Source: JACPUX01 sp964517465 | Lineage (GTDB): Bacteria; Pseudomonadota; Gammaproteobacteria; Burkholderiales; Casimicrobiaceae | NCBI GenBank assembly: GCA_964517465.1 | Contig: CAZFEK010000019.1 | Location: 8,460 to 72,459, forward strand | DNA: 64,000 nt | Direction: 5' to 3' | Shown: one piece after another, positions 35,582 to 43,127 of the stretch | Layout: the number at the start of each line of letters is the position of its first letter | How positions within the stretch are numbered: position 1 is the first letter of the stretch | The notes under the pieces: generated by a model | Database searches by the model: none | The model's input: the letters and a program-made list of their open reading frames with translations, nothing else | Told to the model about the DNA's origin: nothing | Translations under genes and position numbers: made by a program

Positions 35582-37072
35582 GCGTTCTCGATAGCGCATC
35601 AGAATCCATGCGGGGAAATCACCCACCAAGTAACGGGGCAGCCATAGGATGCCCAGCGCAAGCGTAAGTCCCGAAACCGCGATCAGGAGTGCCAGCATGC
35701 TCGGATCGGAAATTTTCGGCCCGTGGGCGGCGGCCGCGAGGACCATCCATTCGACGCCGGCAACCACGAATCCGAGGATCAGGCCCGGCCGCTGCACCAA
35801 AAAAAATTCCTTCCAGCTCGCACCGACGACACCCAGCGCCAAATGCGCCATGGCCAGATACATCCAGAAGGATCCCGCAACTACGGCCCAGGCCACCGCC
35901 TCGATGCCCCTGTCGACGGCAACCAGACAGAAGCTCGTGAGCAAGGCCAAGTAAACCGCCTGCCGCCATACCTCGGCGCGAATCTGGCCGCTGGCTTGGG
36001 CCAAGGGGCCGGCGAGGTGAAAGATGGCTTTGCCCATGCCGGCAAGGCTGAGGATTTGGAAGCTTGCGCCGGCGCCGCTCCAGGCCGGGCCGTAGAGCCC
36101 TACGATGATGGCGTCAGCCGCGGCTGCGCAGCCCAGGAGGATGGGAAAAGTGGCCAGCGCGGTCGCGCCAACGGCGCGCAAATAGGCCCTCCGCAGCAGC
36201 TCCTGCTGGGTCTGAATTTCGGCGAAACTGGGAAACATCGCCGAGGACAAGGTCGCCGCGATCTTGGTCACCGGAAGCGCGATCAGTCGATACGCGCAGG
36301 CATACAATCCCAGCGGCGTCGCACCCAGGTAGCGGCCCAGGATGAGGTAGTCGACGTTGGCGGCGAAATAATTGATCACGCTATTGAGGCTCACGCCGCT
36401 GCCAAAGCCCAAGAGCTCGCGCAGTTCGCGTCGCGAAAGCGAGAAGGGCAGCTTGGGCGGCGAGTTTGCGAGCAAAGCCGCGGCGTTCAGGATCAGCGTG
36501 ACCAAGCTACCGATGACCAGGCTCCACACGCCATAGCCCAACCAAGCCAAGGTGATGCCGACCGCTGCGAAACCGACGCAATAACTTCCCAGCTCGATGA
36601 CCAGGAGGCGCTTGAAGTTCATCGCGCGCACCAAGAGACCGCGACTGGGTGCCGCCAAGGCGGCGAACCAAAGACCGATGGCCAGCACCCGAAGGGGCGC
36701 GATCAGCTTGGGTTCGGCGAAATATTCGGCGACGAGGGGCGCAAGCGCGATCAATGCCAAGCTGAGCACGCTGCCGGCGAGCAGCGAAAGGGTCGCTGCC
36801 ACGCGCAGATGCATCTCGGTCAGCACCGGGCGCTGGATCAAGGCCGGCCCCATGCCCAAGGAGGCAATGAGATCGGCAAAGCCGACAAAGACGAGGATGG
36901 TGGTCAGCAGGCCAAAATCCTCGGGCGCCAAGAGTCGCAGCAGGGCAACATTGACGACAATGGTCAGAGCCAGCTGGCCAAAGACGCGCACAAAGCTCCA
37001 GATCACGCCGCTGAGCGTGCGATGGACGTGTGTGCTAGGAGCGGGTTGCGAGCCGGGGGCGGGCGGGGGCAC
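35531..37072 (-). CDS. Wzx-type lipid-linked oligosaccharide flippase
   Basis: This polytopic membrane protein of the MOP/PST superfamily should move undecaprenyl-linked repeat units across the inner membrane. The start is set at GTG 37072, which has an excellent GGAGGAGG ribosome site and overlaps the upstream polymerase gene by 38 nt, giving 513 residues. RTLSGVIWSFVRVFGQLAL and LLRLLAPEDFGLLTTILVFVGFADL are the family N-terminal signature, and 12 to 14 membrane segments can be counted. It sits directly after the Wzy-like gene in the same direction. Confidence 0.9.
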   Translation of the reverse strand: MPPPAPGSQPAPSTHVHRTLSGVIWSFVRVFGQLALTIVVNVALLRLLAPEDFGLLTTILVFVGFADLIASLGMGPALIQRPVLTEMHLRVAATLSLLAGSVLSLALIALAPLVAEYFAEPKLIAPLRVLAIGLWFAALAAPSRGLLVRAMNFKRLLVIELGSYCVGFAAVGITLAWLGYGVWSLVIGSLVTLILNAAALLANSPPKLPFSLSRRELRELLGFGSGVSLNSVINYFAANVDYLILGRYLGATPLGLYACAYRLIALPVTKIAATLSSAMFPSFAEIQTQQELLRRAYLRAVGATALATFPILLGCAAAADAIIVGLYGPAWSGAGASFQILSLAGMGKAIFHLAGPLAQASGQIRAEVWRQAVYLALLTSFCLVAVDRGIEAVAWAVVAGSFWMYLAMAHLALGVVGASWKEFFLVQRPGLILGFVVAGVEWMVLAAAAHGPKISDPSMLALLIAVSGLTLALGILWLPRYLVGDFPAWILMRYRERLPAGVAAWLGRRLGEY

Positions 37073-38549
37073 CGGGGTCCTCCTCCTCCCGGTAGTGGAT
37101 TGCGGCGGCAAGGACTCCCAGCAACACCCAGAGAGTCTCGTCATTGAAAGGCGCGGTCAGGTTGACCTGGTTGTGCATGAACCAGCTGACCAAGGCGCCG
37201 AACACGCCGACGGAGGCCGCTTCAACGATGCCTCGGTTGCGCATGAAGGCGCCGAAGGCGTCGCGGATCGCGACCCAGATAAAGGTTGCCAACAGCAGCA
37301 GGGCCAAAAGCCCCGTTTCCGCGCCGATCAGCAGAAAGGTGTTGTGGACCGGATGCTGGTAGCGGTAGGCGATGAAGTTGTTGGTTCGGTCATAGGGAAC
37401 CATCTCCCGAGCATACATGTTAAGGCCGACTCCGGTGGCCGGATTCTCCTTGATCATTTCCATCGCCACTTCCATCAAGGGGAAACGCACCTCGGCGCTG
37501 CCGGCGTCGCCCTCGATCAAGCGATCCCGGAAGGTGCTCGAGGTGACGAAGATGATCGCAAACAGCACCCCAACCACGGCTCCCGAGACGCCCAAACCGA
37601 TCAGCGGGTTTTGGCCGCGCTTTCTCATCCAAAAGAAGATCGAAACGACGAAGGCAAGGGCCAGCCCCAGCCATCCGCCTCGCGAGCCGGACCAGACTTC
37701 GGCGAGCAGGGCGCCCAGCATTGCCAGGAGCAGGACGACGCGGCGCCACAGCTTCTGTTCGATGATCAGCATGAAGATCACCCAGGGCAGGGCCAGGTTG
37801 AGGTACATCGCCAGATCGTTGGGGTGGTCGAGCGTTCCGGCCAGGCGGACGACGGTGCTCGATCCGACTTTGCTGGTAAGGCTAATGTTGCGCCCGAGGT
37901 TTTCGGCCGTGAAAATCAGGCCAATGAACCTTTGCTCCAGCACCACGAAGGTCTCGAACAGAAGAACAGCGGCGAAAGCGTAGCCGACGATGCGAAAATC
38001 GTGTCCGCTGCGCAGGAAGTTGGCAAGCAGAAAGGCGATGGCGTAGCCCTTGATCTGGGAGTACAGCATGCTGTACGCAAAAAAAGGCTCGCGTGCGATA
38101 AACAGCGCGTTGACGACGTTGATCGCCAGAATGCCCAAAAGCAGCCATGCCCAGGTTCGAGGAAAGCGCAGTGCCGGCCGTTGCGGGTTGGACGCGAACT
38201 GGTAAACCCAGCCAGCGGCTAGAGTGAAAAACGCCAAATCGAATAGGGTGATTGGAAAGCCGTTCGCCTGCACCGCGAAGCGCACGCCGTCGCGGTAGAG
38301 CAAATCCAAGCCATAAAATGTCGGCAAAGCGGCGACGGCAAGGAATAGCAAGCCGCCGCGCAAGTGACTGGTGAGCGTGCCCAGGAGTATGAAAACGGTG
38401 GCCGCGGCGATCCCGCCCACCATGAACACACTCCATTTGAAGGAAAGGCCGCCGATCAAGAGCACGAGCAAAGCGCCGATGGCCAGGCCCGCCAGTAGCG
38501 GAAAAAGCCGCTCCAGGGTGCCAAACCAATCGAGGCGCTGCCCGTTCAT
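37035..38549 (-). CDS. O-antigen ligase/polymerase-like membrane protein (Wzy/WaaL family)
   Basis: The 504-residue product has about 11-12 membrane segments with a large periplasmic loop before GVGLNMYAREM and the histidine-containing YQHPVHNTFLLIGAETGL, the signature of Wzy_C/O-antigen ligase proteins. WSGSRGGWLGLALAF is also typical. In a locus with Wzx, Wza and a chain-length protein it is most likely the polymerase that joins repeat units in the periplasm. The 107-bp gap before it (38550-38656) is GC-rich with no gene seen. Confidence 0.87.
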   Translation of the reverse strand: MNGQRLDWFGTLERLFPLLAGLAIGALLVLLIGGLSFKWSVFMVGGIAAATVFILLGTLTSHLRGGLLFLAVAALPTFYGLDLLYRDGVRFAVQANGFPITLFDLAFFTLAAGWVYQFASNPQRPALRFPRTWAWLLLGILAINVVNALFIAREPFFAYSMLYSQIKGYAIAFLLANFLRSGHDFRIVGYAFAAVLLFETFVVLEQRFIGLIFTAENLGRNISLTSKVGSSTVVRLAGTLDHPNDLAMYLNLALPWVIFMLIIEQKLWRRVVLLLAMLGALLAEVWSGSRGGWLGLALAFVVSIFFWMRKRGQNPLIGLGVSGAVVGVLFAIIFVTSSTFRDRLIEGDAGSAEVRFPLMEVAMEMIKENPATGVGLNMYAREMVPYDRTNNFIAYRYQHPVHNTFLLIGAETGLLALLLLATFIWVAIRDAFGAFMRNRGIVEAASVGVFGALVSWFMHNQVNLTAPFNDETLWVLLGVLAAAIHYREEEDPGAPARPRLATRS

Positions 38550-38656
38550 AGCCGGTTCCTCTCCGTCGCGGCGGCGGGGACCAGGTCAGGCCCTAGACGG
38601 CGCGAGGATCGCGCCGGAGCCACCGAGCCCATCTTTGGGACCGCTGCCGGCGCCGA

Positions 38657-39421
38657 TCAGATATAACGCAGCAACCACTGCGGTATCGGGTATTGGCGGT
38701 AGTTGATGACTGCGCCCAGCAGTCCGATGCCAAGTTGCCCGAGGTCTGCGGCGAGCGCGTTGACCGCCGGGTAGCGGCTTTCCCCGGCGCGCAGTATGAG
38801 CACCACGCCGTCGCTGGCTTTGGCCATGGAATACGTTTCGGGCGCGCCAAAAAAGGGGGGGGCGTCCACTACGATGACGTCGTAGAAGCTGCGAGCCAGG
38901 TTGAGGAACTCCCGGCACCATCCGGAAACCGAAGCGAGCGACTGTTCGTCTTCCTGGCGCACCGAAACACGGGTCAAGGTTTGGTGTCCGGGCGTGAGCT
39001 GATCCGTGCCTATGGCCTGGCCCATCTGCAACAGGGTATGGGCGGCAGGTTTCGCAGTGCTCTTTTCGGTGGAAAAATCGACGAACAGGACGCGGCGGTC
39101 CGAACTTTCCGCAGCGATGTGGTGGGCTACCAGATAACTCACCGTAGTATTACCCACGCCTCGCTGCAAGCTCGAAAAAACAATCGCCTGCGGCGGGCCG
39201 TCGCCTTCGCCGACCGCCGTCAGGTGAAACACCACTTTCTGGATTTCCAGCATCCACTTCGTGGGCAGATCTTGCAGCGGCGGCGGAGTCTGCAGCGGCG
39301 GACGAGGTCTTTGCACCGTGCTCGGGGTGGTTTCCAGCCCTTTGCCTTCGATTCCCAAAGACGCATCTGCGCTGCCATCATTGGGAACGCGACGATTGAT
39401 GAGGTCAAAAATTCCGGTCAA
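38657..39421 (-). CDS. CapB/CpsD-like exopolysaccharide ATPase with altered P-loop
   Basis: The 254-residue product resembles the cytoplasmic ATPase half of bacterial tyrosine-kinase pairs. Walker A' is VLFVD (about 111-115) and Walker B is YDVIVVDAPP (D186). The P-loop reads RGVGNTT (about 87-93), with asparagine (codon AAT) where the catalytic lysine is expected. The C-terminus YRQYPIPQWLLRYI has three tyrosines. The start is TTG 39421, whose last bases overlap the stop of the chain-length gene (TTGA) with a GGGGG ribosome site. It probably partners the GumC-like protein, but kinase activity is doubtful. Confidence 0.78.
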   Translation of the reverse strand: MTGIFDLINRRVPNDGSADASLGIEGKGLETTPSTVQRPRPPLQTPPPLQDLPTKWMLEIQKVVFHLTAVGEGDGPPQAIVFSSLQRGVGNTTVSYLVAHHIAAESSDRRVLFVDFSTEKSTAKPAAHTLLQMGQAIGTDQLTPGHQTLTRVSVRQEDEQSLASVSGWCREFLNLARSFYDVIVVDAPPFFGAPETYSMAKASDGVVLILRAGESRYPAVNALAADLGQLGIGLLGAVINYRQYPIPQWLLRYI

Positions 39422-40884
39422 GTTGCCCCCGCGGGAGTTCCGTTGCGTGACCACCAGCGCCAACGGCCTGGGCGATCCATGGCGCCGACGCTGTCGAGCG
39501 AACCGAGCACACGAAGATCGGTATGCAGCGCAACGTCGGTCGGTGTCCAAAGCCTTTGTTCCATGGCATAGGACATGGCGCTGAACGCCAGCGCCAACAT
39601 CAAAGCCAGAGGAAAGGCCAGCAGCATGATTTTGCCGCGCTGCGGGAACCAAGGGGACACCGGTATCGAAGGCCGCGATGCCACCGAGACATTGGCGAAT
39701 TGGGCGCGGTCCTTTTCTTCATTGATGCGCGCCTCTTCCTGCTTGGTGGCATAGAGCGTGTAATTCTCCTTGGTGAGCTTGTGCTCCAAGGCCAGGCGCT
39801 CCAACTCCAAGCCGTTTCCGGTGAGCTCGATACTCTTGCGCCGCAGGTCGCTGATCTTGGCATCCATGTCTCGAATGGCGCGTTGGCTCGAGGACATCTG
39901 CGCTCCGAGGTCAAGAATGATTTGCTCTACGTTGCGTCGGATTTCGGATTTCATGTTCGAGTACTGCAGGTCGGCATCCTGAACCTGCTTGGCGATCGGC
40001 CGGTAATCGTTGCGCGCGCGCTGCCGGTTGATGAGCAGCTGCGCCAGGCTCTTTTCCATCTCCACCAGCGCGGGATAATTGAGCAGGGTCTCCGCGGGCA
40101 AACCGGCCAGACGATCCTCGTTGGAAAAGCGCCGGAGGGCGGTCTGAAAACTGTCGGAACGGGCTCGCAGCGACTCGATTTGGCCATTGAGTTGCGCCTT
40201 GCTGATTTCCAACTCCTTGATCAGCGCGAGATTGGAGTCCTTCTGGATCGCCGGGTCGATGATGTCCAGGCGTTTGCTGGTCTCGGCAAGTTGCTCGTTG
40301 AGTTTGCCGTATTGGTTGCGGAATCGCTCGGTCTGATCGGTAAAGAACTGCAGGCGACCCGCGGTGGCCTGATTCACCTTGATGTAGTGGCGAATATAGG
40401 CGTCGACCAGCGTATTGAGTTGCTCGGTTACGCCAACCGGGTTGCGTCCGCGCATGCTCAGCTTGACGATGCTGGACATGGTCAGGGGTTCGGCCTTGAT
40501 ACGCCCTCGCAGGCCGTCGATTTCTTCAAGTATGCGCTCCTCATCGTCGGCCGGCGCGAGCTTGTGCTGGATCACCACTTCGCGCAATACCTCGGGCGCG
40601 TTAAGCAGAAAAATTACCGTGTTCATGGTCTGCTCGTTGACCTCATTGAACACGTTCATGCGGGAAGTGTCCTGGTCGAAAAGCAGCGGCTTCGAGAACT
40701 GCGGTTTGACCACCAGCTGGGTGCTGGCCTCGTAAATGGGAGGTACCAGAAAGCTCAGTGCGAGCGCGCCGACGATGACACCGATGAAGGTGAGCAAGAA
40801 AATGTGTTTCTTGACGAAAAATATGCCCGCGATGTCCCGCGCGGTCTGGCGATACTCGAATACGCGGGGGGGATTGGTGGTCAA
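39418..40884 (-). CDS. GumC/Wzc-type chain-length determinant (polysaccharide co-polymerase)
   Basis: This inner-membrane protein has a Wzz domain, with membrane segments at about 28-50 (IFLLTFIGVIVGALALSFLV) and 430-455, and about 250 residues of periplasmic coiled coil between. The proline-rich PSIPVSPWFPQRGK before the second segment is typical. Its 488 residues lack the cytoplasmic kinase part; the separate ATPase gene overlapping its stop supplies that. The start is TTG 40884 with CAGGAG seven bases upstream. It should set chain length and connect Wzy to the Wza export channel. Confidence 0.9.
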   Translation of the reverse strand: MTTNPPRVFEYRQTARDIAGIFFVKKHIFLLTFIGVIVGALALSFLVPPIYEASTQLVVKPQFSKPLLFDQDTSRMNVFNEVNEQTMNTVIFLLNAPEVLREVVIQHKLAPADDEERILEEIDGLRGRIKAEPLTMSSIVKLSMRGRNPVGVTEQLNTLVDAYIRHYIKVNQATAGRLQFFTDQTERFRNQYGKLNEQLAETSKRLDIIDPAIQKDSNLALIKELEISKAQLNGQIESLRARSDSFQTALRRFSNEDRLAGLPAETLLNYPALVEMEKSLAQLLINRQRARNDYRPIAKQVQDADLQYSNMKSEIRRNVEQIILDLGAQMSSSQRAIRDMDAKISDLRRKSIELTGNGLELERLALEHKLTKENYTLYATKQEEARINEEKDRAQFANVSVASRPSIPVSPWFPQRGKIMLLAFPLALMLALAFSAMSYAMEQRLWTPTDVALHTDLRVLGSLDSVGAMDRPGRWRWWSRNGTPAGAT

Positions 40885-40914
40885 ATCGGGCTCCTGAAGC
40901 AGACCATGGCCGCT

Positions 40915-41937
40915 TTAACGAAGTTGAACCGGAGGCAGCACTTGCTGAGACCAACTGTAGTTGATGGCGAGGTCGATGGGGATCATGCGGCGGATGAACT
41001 CGCCGATGACGGTCGCCTGGCTCAGCTTGGTGTTGGGCACAAAGACTACATCTGCTTGCCGCAGCATGACGTCGATGCCGATATTGCCCTGGGAGAGAAT
41101 CTCGGCATGGTTCAGAAGTCGGGCCACGGCGCGATTTTCTTCGTCGCGGGTGATAAGCAAGACGCTTGAGGCTTCGGCGCTCGTGTTGAATCCACCGGCG
41201 ATGGCAACGCCTTGCAGCGTAGTGGTGGGGCCGCGGAGTTCGTAATAACCCGGTTTGTTCACCGCCCCGAAAATATAGAAGACATTGCCTTTTGCTGCCA
41301 GCAAGGTGGCCGAAGTGGTCAGCGTGGGGATCAGCTTGCGATAAGCCTCGTTCACTTCGCGCTCGAACTGATCGATGGTCCTTCCGCCGGCCATGATGGG
41401 CGGAACGAGCGGCAGGGTCGCTCGGCCATCGGGGCCGACGACCGTCAAGCGGCTCTGGCCGCGCGCCGCGGTCTTGATCGCATCTTTGAGTTCGCGCACG
41501 CGCTGCCCGTAGCGGATCAGCGTGACCGTGCTGCGCGGTTTGGTCAGAAAATCGGCAAAGGACTCGTCGATGCGTTTGGCCAACTCCGGCGGGGTCAGGC
41601 CGGCGGCCGCAATGTCGCCCTTGTAAGGCAGGGTGACCTTGCCGTCGGGACGCACATCCAGCGTTCGATCGAGTTGAGGGTAATGATAAAACTCGACGCG
41701 AATCTGGTCGCCCACGGCCAGGCGGTATTGATCCTGCAGGTCGACGTCGAGGTGGTAAATGATTTCGAGTTCGTCCCCCGCCGAGAGCTGATAGTCACGT
41801 CCGAGGTAGACCACCTCGTCGCGAAAGACCTGCGCCCGTCCGGGGATGTCGGCCGGCGGATGAGGCACGTAGGCGGTGCAGGCGACAAGCGCCGTCAGCA
41901 GGAAAACCATCAGCGAGGCGGATCGGAGTCGAATCAT
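40915..41937 (-). CDS. Wza-type polysaccharide export outer-membrane lipoprotein
   Basis: The 340-residue product starts MIRLRSASLMVFLLTALVAC, a lipoprotein signal with the acylated cysteine at C20. Two polysaccharide-export (Poly_export) segments follow (YQLSAGDELEIIYHLDVDL and YRLAVGDQIRVEFYHYP), then SLBB-type domains (FYIFGAVNKPGYYELRGPTTTLQGVAIAGGF). The repeated opening segment is a small oddity. It forms the outer-membrane channel for the polymer. It is first in a wza, chain-length, ATPase, wzy, wzx run on the minus strand. Confidence 0.92.
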   Translation of the reverse strand: MIRLRSASLMVFLLTALVACTAYVPHPPADIPGRAQVFRDEVVYLGRDYQLSAGDELEIIYHLDVDLQDQYRLAVGDQIRVEFYHYPQLDRTLDVRPDGKVTLPYKGDIAAAGLTPPELAKRIDESFADFLTKPRSTVTLIRYGQRVRELKDAIKTAARGQSRLTVVGPDGRATLPLVPPIMAGGRTIDQFEREVNEAYRKLIPTLTTSATLLAAKGNVFYIFGAVNKPGYYELRGPTTTLQGVAIAGGFNTSAEASSVLLITRDEENRAVARLLNHAEILSQGNIGIDVMLRQADVVFVPNTKLSQATVIGEFIRRMIPIDLAINYSWSQQVLPPVQLR

Positions 41938-42338
41938 GAACCTGCCCCGGTTCGCCGGATCCGCTGGGTCTTGGCGCGCCGGCCCGCAGGCGCGGATGCG
42001 CCGACACGGACTGCCGCGTCTGGATCCCGTTGACAAGCGTTCCTGGCCATCCCGATACCCCCTCGATACCCCTACTGCGCACCATCGCGACTCGGGCTTG
42101 CGCGCCGCGCCGCGGTATTGCCTTCCCTGGCGGCAGGTCTACCCAAACGGGCGTTTCGAGTTACCTGCAGTCACATGCGCCAACGGCGGCAGAACCAATT
42201 TCTTGATTCACTTTTGAAGTCTGGGGCCATGATAGCAGAAACGACTTGATCTTGGGCAAGAGAAAAGCACGCTAACACCTTGTTTTATGCACAGATCGTT
42301 GGATTCGAATCATGACAACCGAGTATTACATCGACATG
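41938..42338 (-). other. 401-bp gene-free interval upstream of the wza operon
   Basis: No open frame here looks coding. The part nearest 42180-42340 is clearly richer in A and T than its surroundings. A weak minus-strand promoter can be proposed (TTGCCC at 42259-42254, TATCAT at 42234-42229, spacer 19 nt), which would give a leader of roughly 285 nt before the wza ATG. It also separates this operon from the wecG-like gene, which ends at 42339. Confidence 0.4.
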
Positions 42339-43127
42339 TCAAGGGTGCGGCAGGCGAAGCAGACCGTAGCGGTTTAGCACCACACGCAGCAGAAAGGCCG
42401 GGTTGCCCAGCAGATATCGCCGCCAAGTGTAACGAGGCTGCATCGCCAAGCGATACAGCCATTCCAGGCCATAATTGGTCATCCATCGGGGACCGCGCCG
42501 AATGTGCCCGGTATAGATCCGTGCCAGCCCTCCCACGGCAAGGCATACAACCGGCCCCAGGTCCACGAGGTGTCTGGCGATCCATTTCTCCTGCAGAGGC
42601 ATGCTCATGCCCACCAGCAACACGCGTGCGCCGCTGTCGCGAATGCGCAGGGCGAGCGCTTCGCCCTCGGCCCCGAAATGGTCGAAATAACCGTGCTGCC
42701 GTCCCGCGAAAGGGCACCCGGGATGACGCTCGCGCAGCTTGCTCTCGAAAGCGGCGCCGACCTCTTCGGTATCACCCAACCAGAACACCGGCCAGCGGCG
42801 ACTTGCGCAGCGATCAAACAAGGCGTCGATCCAGTCCGCCGGAGTCATGCGCGGGCCCAGATCGATGCCCGCAATCCGACCGCCGAGGACGACTCCCGCG
42901 CCATCCACGAAAACCAAGTCCGCGGTATTGAGTATTTGGCGATAGCGGGTATCTTTCCACGCCAGGTTCATGGCATGGATGTTGACGTTGGCAATCAAAG
43001 CGCCTTCGTTGCGGGTCAATCGGTCGCCGATGAAACCCAAGGCTGCTTCTCGATCCACTTGATGGATGCGCACGCCGAGCAGCGTCGCAACCGGAAGTCC
43101 AGAGCGACCGGCGGACCGAGCGTTCAC
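42339..43127 (-). CDS. WecG/TagA/CpsF family glycosyltransferase
   Basis: The 262-residue product is a GT26-family transferase that typically adds N-acetyl-hexosaminuronic acid or ManNAc to a lipid-linked sugar. Typical segments are VNIHAMNLAWKDTRYRQILN, LVFVDGAGVVLGGRI, VFWLGDTEEVGAAF and VLLVGMSMPLQEKWIARH. A GTG at 43127 overlaps the upstream stop (GTGA) and has an AAGGG ribosome site, so it is preferred over ATG 43148. It is the last gene of the carbamoyltransferase-led run. Confidence 0.9.
   Translation of the reverse strand: MNARSAGRSGLPVATLLGVRIHQVDREAALGFIGDRLTRNEGALIANVNIHAMNLAWKDTRYRQILNTADLVFVDGAGVVLGGRIAGIDLGPRMTPADWIDALFDRCASRRWPVFWLGDTEEVGAAFESKLRERHPGCPFAGRQHGYFDHFGAEGEALALRIRDSGARVLLVGMSMPLQEKWIARHLVDLGPVVCLAVGGLARIYTGHIRRGPRWMTNYGLEWLYRLAMQPRYTWRRYLLGNPAFLLRVVLNRYGLLRLPHP

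Noticed and set aside
35723..38222. Long plus-strand open frames of 474 and 541 codons
   Set aside because: They are antisense to Wzx and Wzy and their products are Gln/Gly/Arg-rich without domains.
42164..42183. Possible sigma-54 promoter (TGGC...TGCA) on the minus strand before wza
   Set aside because: The GG and GC elements are one base too far apart, and the TTGC part is poor.
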